From positions 1 through 8,741 of the forward strand of contig JBMOLL010000081.1 in assembly GCA_049325415.1 (NCBI GenBank): a stretch of 8,741 bases of DNA, given 5' to 3'. Within the stretch, counting starts at the first letter, position 1, and each line of letters starts with the position of its first letter. The notes beneath the pieces were generated by a model that made no database searches, was not told the origin of the DNA, and saw only the letters and a list, made by a program, of their open reading frames with translations. Shown here piece after piece: positions 5,924 to 8,741 of this stretch. This DNA is from JBMOLL01 sp049325415. GTDB taxonomy: Bacteria; Bacteroidota; Bacteroidia; Bacteroidales; GCA-2748055. A program made the translations under genes and the position numbers.

Positions 5924-7516
5924 TTATAAATGAACAAGTTTCAGCAGAAAGACATCGTTCTCCCTCAGTTCGAGTTCCTGCTCAAAGCCTTCCCCGTTTT
6001 TAACATTTACCAGAGCGTTCATTACCGGCGCCCCGTCGTTCATCTCCCGGATCGTTTTCACCTGTTCCCGGGTAAGCTGAGCCGGCTTGTTCATCGACAG
6101 CCAGGTGGAATAGGCATCGTTGCAGCGGTATCCGACCTTATACACTTCCAGTCGATAAAGTCCCGCCGGGAGATCCTTTACCTCCACCTTCAGTTTGCCT
6201 TTGGAGCGGGAAGGCAGGTCGCGGATATAATACTCCTGGTTATTGACCGAATCGCCGGGATGGGTGTTGGTGAAATCCCAGGCCAGCACCTGGAGATTGC
6301 CGTCGCGGTCCCTGCAGGCCCAGGATGAAGCATCTGTATTCACCAGTTCTGTTTCACCCAGCTGGTTCAGGAAACGGTAGGCATAGAACACCGGCTTGTT
6401 GATCCCCTGGATCGTCAGCATCCCGAAACCGCCATGGAAGGGTTCGAAACGCGGACCGGCCTCCTCAAAAATGTCGGTGAACACCCAGTACGACATCGAG
6501 CTGGCTGCTGTTCCTACCTGCTTCAGTTTCTGCAGGACATAGGCGGCCTGGTGGTAGCTGTCGTGGATCGGGTCGGACGGGGTATAGGACGAACTCCATT
6601 CGGTGTAGTGAAGTTCCAGTCCGGGCATCGGCGAGGCATCGATCTCCGCTCTGGAACGCAGTACGTCCCCACTGACGCTCATCGGGTTCTGATCGAGGAC
6701 TGTGCCGGAGTTTCCGAATTCATCGAGATAGCCCTGCCGAACCCCGTAGGAATGGGTACTAACAAAATCCAGTGGCAGACCTTTTTCGGTGCAAAAGGCG
6801 ATCATCTCCGGCTCCCAGGCGGCACCGGCCGTTCCGGGTCCGCCGACACGGTAGGCAGGATTCACACTTTTTATGGCTTTTACACTGTATTCGTACAATT
6901 TGAAATAATCTTCCATCGAACCGCTCCAGAAACCGGGTGAGAGATTGGGCTCATTCCAGACCTCGAAGTACCAGGTCTTCACTTCTTCCTCACCATAGCG
7001 TTCCGTCAGGTGCAGGGTCAGCTGCCGGATCAGCTCCTCCCATTTGTCATAGTCCTTGGGTGGCGTGACATTTCCCCTCCACCAGAAAATGGTCTGCGGA
7101 CCGCTGGCCAGCGCGGAAGGCATAAATCCCAGCTCGATGAAAGGCTTTATATCAATGCTTAGCAGGTAATCAAACAGGGCATCAAGGTACATGAAGCTGT
7201 AAACGGGATTCCCCTTCCGGTCTTCCCTGTAAACCGCCATATCATCGCTCAGCAAGCCATGCATACGGATATACCGGAAACCGCATTCCTCCTTTACATA
7301 GGCAAGCTGCTGCTGCCAGTCGGCCCGTAAACCCTCGTTGGCCCTCCCCGCTCCTACACATTCGTTGAACATACGGTTCAGCGGTCCGCGCTCCCCGTTA
7401 TAATCCAGGCTTATCAGCCTGACAGGTTCCTCTGCTTTCTTTTTCGTTTTATTCTGGGCCGGAGCAGCGACCGGGAGTAACAAAAGAAAGCATAAGGTAA
7501 ACAGTAATTGGTTCAT
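5924..7516 (-). CDS. Secreted glycoside hydrolase, GH39-like (beta-xylosidase type)
   Basis: 530-aa protein with a Sec signal peptide (MNQLLFTLCFLLLLPVAAPAQ, cleavage probably near residues 20-21). No lipobox is placed where a lipoprotein would need one, so it is probably periplasmic or secreted. The catalytic (beta/alpha)8 domain of clan GH-A spans about residues 35-390. The acid/base glutamate is Glu189 in FEVWNEPN (184-191) and the nucleophile is Glu306 in ELHYTEWSS (301-309). Their 117-residue spacing equals that of the Thermoanaerobacterium saccharolyticum GH39 beta-xylosidase pair, Glu160 and Glu277. Other GH39-like features are RYIRMHGLLSDDM (81-93) and STHSYG (253-258). Residues about 395-530 form a small beta-rich C-terminal domain. 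Family members act on xylosides or, in some branches, other glycosides; the exact substrate is inferred. No SusC/SusD pair or other glycosidase lies in the window. The ATG at 7514-7516 fits the signal peptide exactly. Confidence 0.88.
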   Translation of the reverse strand: MNQLLFTLCFLLLLPVAAPAQNKTKKKAEEPVRLISLDYNGERGPLNRMFNECVGAGRANEGLRADWQQQLAYVKEECGFRYIRMHGLLSDDMAVYREDRKGNPVYSFMYLDALFDYLLSIDIKPFIELGFMPSALASGPQTIFWWRGNVTPPKDYDKWEELIRQLTLHLTERYGEEEVKTWYFEVWNEPNLSPGFWSGSMEDYFKLYEYSVKAIKSVNPAYRVGGPGTAGAAWEPEMIAFCTEKGLPLDFVSTHSYGVRQGYLDEFGNSGTVLDQNPMSVSGDVLRSRAEIDASPMPGLELHYTEWSSSYTPSDPIHDSYHQAAYVLQKLKQVGTAASSMSYWVFTDIFEEAGPRFEPFHGGFGMLTIQGINKPVFYAYRFLNQLGETELVNTDASSWACRDRDGNLQVLAWDFTNTHPGDSVNNQEYYIRDLPSRSKGKLKVEVKDLPAGLYRLEVYKVGYRCNDAYSTWLSMNKPAQLTREQVKTIREMNDGAPVMNALVNVKNGEGFEQELELRENDVFLLKLVHL

Positions 7517-7606
7517 CTCACGGTTAATTAAAGTTGTTTAGTTGTATAACAGGGATTCAATATCGGAAAAAGTAGTGACAATACGAAGGATGAAATAAAG
7601 TAAAAC
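7517..7606. other. Upstream region of the GH39-like gene; no clear promoter
   Basis: This short AT-rich stretch separates the GH39-like start from the palindromic repeats. Read toward the gene it contains TACTTTTT, which resembles the Bacteroidota -7 element TAnnTTTG but lacks the G and any clear -33 partner. I therefore name no promoter. Confidence 0.35.
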
Positions 7607-7723
7607 CTTCCGGTTAAATCCTACTGCGTAGGATTAATTTTAAAGGGCTGTCCCGCTTTTAAAAGCCTTTCGGCTTTTAACGCTTGACAACCCTTTAAAA
7701 TAAAAATCCAGCTGGCGCTGGAT
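7607..7723. repeat. Palindromic multi-hairpin element, copy A (right end lost)
   Basis: A 117-bp unit that matches 7800-7916 without gaps, with seven substitutions by my count (about 94% identity). It contains three hairpins: CCTAC-tgc-GTAGG (7620-7632), a long stem of AAAGGG...CCCTTT type (7638-7700) with AAAAGCC-tttc-GGCTTTT at its tip (7661-7678), and ATCCAGC-tggc-GCTGGAT (7706-7723). Unlike copy B it lacks the right-hand closing arm ACCGGAAG; after GGAT it runs into unrelated sequence. It lies upstream of the GH39-like gene. It looks like a small non-autonomous repeat (REP- or MITE-like). Confidence 0.8.
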
Positions 7724-7738
7724 AGGCTACTTACCATG

Positions 7739-7798
7739 TTTTGTCGGACGGGATTACTCCGCTACGCTACGTGATCCCTGGCGGAGGGCACGGCAAAA
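7739..7798. repeat. Palindrome between the two multi-hairpin copies
   Basis: Outer arms TTTTGTCG (7739-7746) and CGGCAAAA (7791-7798) pair over 8 bp with one G-T wobble. Inner arms GGGATTAC (7750-7757) and GTGATCCC (7771-7778) pair over 8 bp with one wobble. The loop carries CCGCTACGCTACG. This second palindrome fills the space between copies A and B, at the point where copy A is broken off. It may be a separate small repeat that inserted there. Confidence 0.55.
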
Positions 7799-7799
7799 A

Positions 7800-7928
7800 C
7801 TTCCGGTTAAATCCTACTGCGTAGGTTTAATTTTAAAGGGCTGAACCGCTTTTAAATGCCTTTCGGCTTTTAACGCTGGTCAGCCCTTTAAAATAAAAAT
7901 CCAGCTGGCGCTGGATTTTTACCGGAAG
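7800..7928. repeat. Palindromic multi-hairpin element, copy B (complete, cloverleaf-like)
   Basis: Closing arms CTTCCGGT (7800-7807) and ACCGGAAG (7921-7928) are perfect inverted repeats, extended by AAATCC/GGATTT. They enclose three hairpins: CCTAC-tgc-GTAGG (7813-7825); a 13-bp perfect stem TTTTAAAGGGCTG (7831-7843) with CAGCCCTTTAAAA (7881-7893), tipped by a GCC-tttc-GGC hairpin; and ATCCAGC-tggc-GCTGGAT (7899-7916). Drawn as a single strand this gives a four-way, cloverleaf-like fold. It ends 6 bp from the 3' end of the tRNA-Ser gene. Compared with copy A, the long stem shows a compensatory exchange (T7651-A7687 becomes A7844-T7880). Confidence 0.8.
7890..7916 (-). terminator. Likely intrinsic terminator of tRNA-Ser, supplied by the palindromic element
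   Basis: Read on the minus strand, downstream of the tRNA, the sequence gives ATCCAGC-gcca-GCTGGAT followed by TTTTTATTTT, a 7-bp stem with a T-rich tail in the orientation needed to end the tRNA transcript. The same hairpin is followed by TTTTT on the plus strand, so it could work in both directions. The equivalent hairpin in copy A is at 7706-7723. Confidence 0.6.
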
Positions 7929-7933
7929 CTTTT

Positions 7934-8021
<88 letters not shown>

Positions 8022-8033
8022 GAAAATGTTTTG

Positions 8034-8041
8034 CAAATATA
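8034..8041 (-). promoter_or_regulatory. -7 promoter element of tRNA-Ser (TATATTTG)
   Basis: TATATTTG on the minus strand is a perfect match to the Bacteroidota -7 consensus TAnnTTTG. It ends 12 bp before the first base of the mature tRNA, giving a short leader as expected for a tRNA gene. A TTG at 8058-8056 is present upstream, but the 14-bp spacing is shorter than usual for the -33 element. The same octamer recurs in array copies 1-3. Confidence 0.65.
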
Positions 8042-8053
8042 TTAAATAACGGG

Positions 8054-8143
8054 TACAACGGTTTTACTCCCTTCGGTCGTGAGATCGCTTCGCTTTGTTC
8101 GAGACCGCCCCACAATCATCCAGCTCACAGCAGGCATTCCTCC
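8054..8143 (-). pseudogene. tRNA-Ser 5'-half-like unit, copy 1
   Basis: Runs from GGAGGAATGCC (8143-8133) to GTTGTA (8054), and three more bases (CCC, 8053-8051) still match the variable arm of the true tRNA. The anticodon-loop insertion is at 8066-8097 (32 nt). Both flanks, CGGTTTT and TTCGAGACC as read on the plus strand, match the functional tRNA exactly. The -7 element TATATTTG is at 8163-8156. It lacks the 3' half, so it cannot mature into a tRNA by itself. Confidence 0.75.
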
Positions 8144-8176
8144 AAAAAAAGATTGCAAATATAAATAAATATTGCT

Positions 8177-8266
8177 TACAACGGTTTTACTCCCTTCGGT
8201 CGTGAGATCGCTTCGCTATGTTCGAGACCGCCCCTCAATCTACCAGCTCACAGCAGGCACTCCTCC
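8177..8266 (-). pseudogene. tRNA-Ser 5'-half-like unit, copy 2
   Basis: Starts GGAGGAGTGCC on the minus strand and ends GTTGTA at 8177. The insertion is at 8189-8220 (32 nt). The -7 element TATATTTG is intact at 8287-8280, and a run of seven T lies between it and the unit start. It differs from copy 3 at about seven positions over one period. Confidence 0.75.
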
Positions 8267-8300
8267 AAAAAAAGATTTGCAAATATAATTAAATATTGCT

Positions 8301-8390
8301 TACAACGGTTTTACTCCCTTCGGTCGTGAGATCGCTTCGCTAAGTTCGAGACCGCCCCTCATTCTACCAGTTCACAGCTGGCACTCCTCC
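8301..8390 (-). pseudogene. tRNA-Ser 5'-half-like unit, copy 3
   Basis: Same organisation as copy 2. The insertion is at 8313-8344 (32 nt) and the intact -7 element TATATTTG is at 8410-8403. The D-arm region reads CCAG-ctgtgaa-CTGG, a clean 4-bp stem with a 7-nt loop, although its sequence differs from the D-arm of the functional tRNA. Confidence 0.75.
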
Positions 8391-8422
8391 AAAAAAGACT
8401 TGCAAATATAATTAAATATTGA

Positions 8423-8509
8423 TACAACGGTTTTACTCCTTCGGTCGTGAGATCGCTTCGCTAAGTTCGTGCCCCCCCTCATTCAACCAGCTCACAGCTG
8501 GCACTCCTC
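8423..8509 (-). pseudogene. tRNA-Ser 5'-half-like unit, copy 4 (decaying)
   Basis: The insertion is one base shorter (8435-8465, 31 nt). The anticodon-stem side is damaged: GACCGCCCC of other copies reads GTGCCCCCCC here. The promoter octamer has changed to AATATTTG (8528-8521), one mismatch to the consensus. The D-arm-like hairpin CCAGCT-gtg-AGCTGG is still perfect (6 bp). The leader beyond it differs from copies 1-3 and instead resembles that of copy 5. Confidence 0.65.
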
Positions 8510-8553
8510 TATTGATCCTGCAAATATTTCTGTGATTCCATTAAATATCAAAG

Positions 8554-8639
8554 CTTTAAATCACTTCGGTCATTTAAGAAATATTTATCACTTATTTCGA
8601 AGCTCTTCTCAATCAACCAGTTCACAACAGGCACCTCTC
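8554..8639 (-). pseudogene. tRNA-Ser 5'-half-like unit, copy 5 (strongly diverged)
   Basis: Still recognisable by AGAGAGGTGCC at its 5' end (minus strand), which is closer to the functional tRNA's GGAGAGGTGCC than copies 1-4 are, by the D-arm-like region GAACTGGTTGATTGAG, and by ACTTCGGTC from the insertion. The anticodon-stem words are gone. Instead, CTTTAAAT (8554-8561) and ATTTAAG (8572-8578) form a new AT-rich stem around the insertion core. The promoter octamer is reduced to AGTATTTG (8658-8651). Confidence 0.5.
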
Positions 8640-8682
8640 TGATGATCCTCCAAATACTTCTGAGATTCAACTAAATATCATT

Positions 8683-8741
8683 GTTTTAAAATTTCGCAGT
8701 CATTAAGATATTTTTTTCGCACAACCTTCGAAGAAATCCTT
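8683..8741 (-). pseudogene. Partial, highly diverged array unit, copy 6 (cut by window edge)
   Basis: Aligned with copy 5, the words TTTAAAA, TTCGCAGTCATTAAGA and CTTCGAAG recur in order with comparable spacing, so it looks like another unit. Identity is low, nothing tRNA-like is left, and the unit runs off the end of the window. Confidence 0.35.

Larger units (their letters stand above)
8054..8741 (-). repeat. Tandem array of tRNA-Ser 5'-half-like units with an anticodon-loop insertion (continues past the window)
   Basis: At least five recognisable units, plus a diverged sixth cut by the window edge, lie directly upstream of the functional tRNA-Ser in the same orientation. The conserved word TACAACGG starts at 8054, 8177, 8301 and 8423, giving periods of 123, 124 and 122 bp; the next two units begin near 8554 and 8683. 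Read on the minus strand, each unit has a promoter-like element, a GGAG-type start, TGCC plus a D-arm-like hairpin (CCAG/CTGG or similar), GGGGCGGTCTCGA as in the true tRNA, a 31-32-nt insertion, and AAAACCGTTGTA as in the true tRNA. The variable arm, T-arm and 3' acceptor strand are absent. Copies 1-3 are almost identical and copies 4-6 are progressively diverged. I do not know a described family that matches this. Confidence 0.85.

Noticed and set aside
8066..8097. Group I intron in tRNA-Ser
   Set aside because: The insert is only 32 nt, far below the size of a group I catalytic core, and it occurs in half-genes, not in the functional tRNA.
8054..8741. CRISPR array
   Set aside because: The repeats have a period of about 123 bp with homologous sequence throughout the unit, no short repeat/unique spacer alternation, and no cas genes nearby.
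8054..8741. Several functional tRNA genes in tandem
   Set aside because: Copies lack the variable arm, T-arm and 3' acceptor strand, and carry an insertion in the anticodon loop. Only 7935-8021 folds as a complete tRNA.

Overview
The window most likely comes from a member of the Bacteroidota (order Bacteroidales or a neighbouring lineage). The protein set is typical of that phylum: an OmpA-free Omp85 barrel, a membrane-anchored EEP-fold hydrolase, a periplasmic penicillin-acylase-type Ntn hydrolase, a stand-alone receiver domain, and a secreted GH39-like glycosidase. Most genes lack an obvious Shine-Dalgarno sequence. The tRNA has a perfect match to the Bacteroidota -7 promoter element TAnnTTTG, and its CCA tail is not encoded. 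Coding DNA is fairly GC-rich, while the right-hand end becomes AT-rich and repetitive. The lineage is inferred; there is no 16S rRNA here.

Layout. Bases 1-377 hold no gene, only a cluster of inverted repeats. Bases 378-1733 (minus) encode an Omp85/BamA-TamA-like outer-membrane barrel. Divergent from it is a two-gene operon on the plus strand: an endonuclease/exonuclease/phosphatase-fold protein (1936-2982) and, 16 bp downstream, a penicillin acylase family protein (2999-5392). The acylase stop codon directly abuts the stop codon of a convergent orphan receiver-domain gene (5393-5782, minus, TTG start). Upstream of that, on the same strand, is a secreted GH39-like beta-xylosidase/glycosidase (5924-7516, minus). 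All four enzymes or barrels appear to act in the cell envelope, but nothing shows that they share one pathway.

The right-hand 1.1 kb is the unusual part. Two copies of a 117-bp multi-hairpin palindromic element (7607-7723 and 7800-7928) flank another palindrome. The second copy sits directly behind a tRNA-Ser(CGA) gene (7935-8021, minus), where one of its hairpins looks like that tRNA's terminator. Upstream of the tRNA, running to the end of the window, is a tandem array with a period of about 122-133 bp. It has at least five recognisable units plus a diverged sixth. Each unit resembles the 5' half of a tRNA-Ser gene, including its promoter, D-arm region and anticodon stem, but carries a 31-32-nt insertion in the anticodon loop and lacks the 3' half. 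Copies 1-3 are nearly identical and keep the -7 promoter element; copies 4-6 are progressively diverged. This tRNA-half array is the best candidate in the window for something undescribed. Its function, if any, is unknown.
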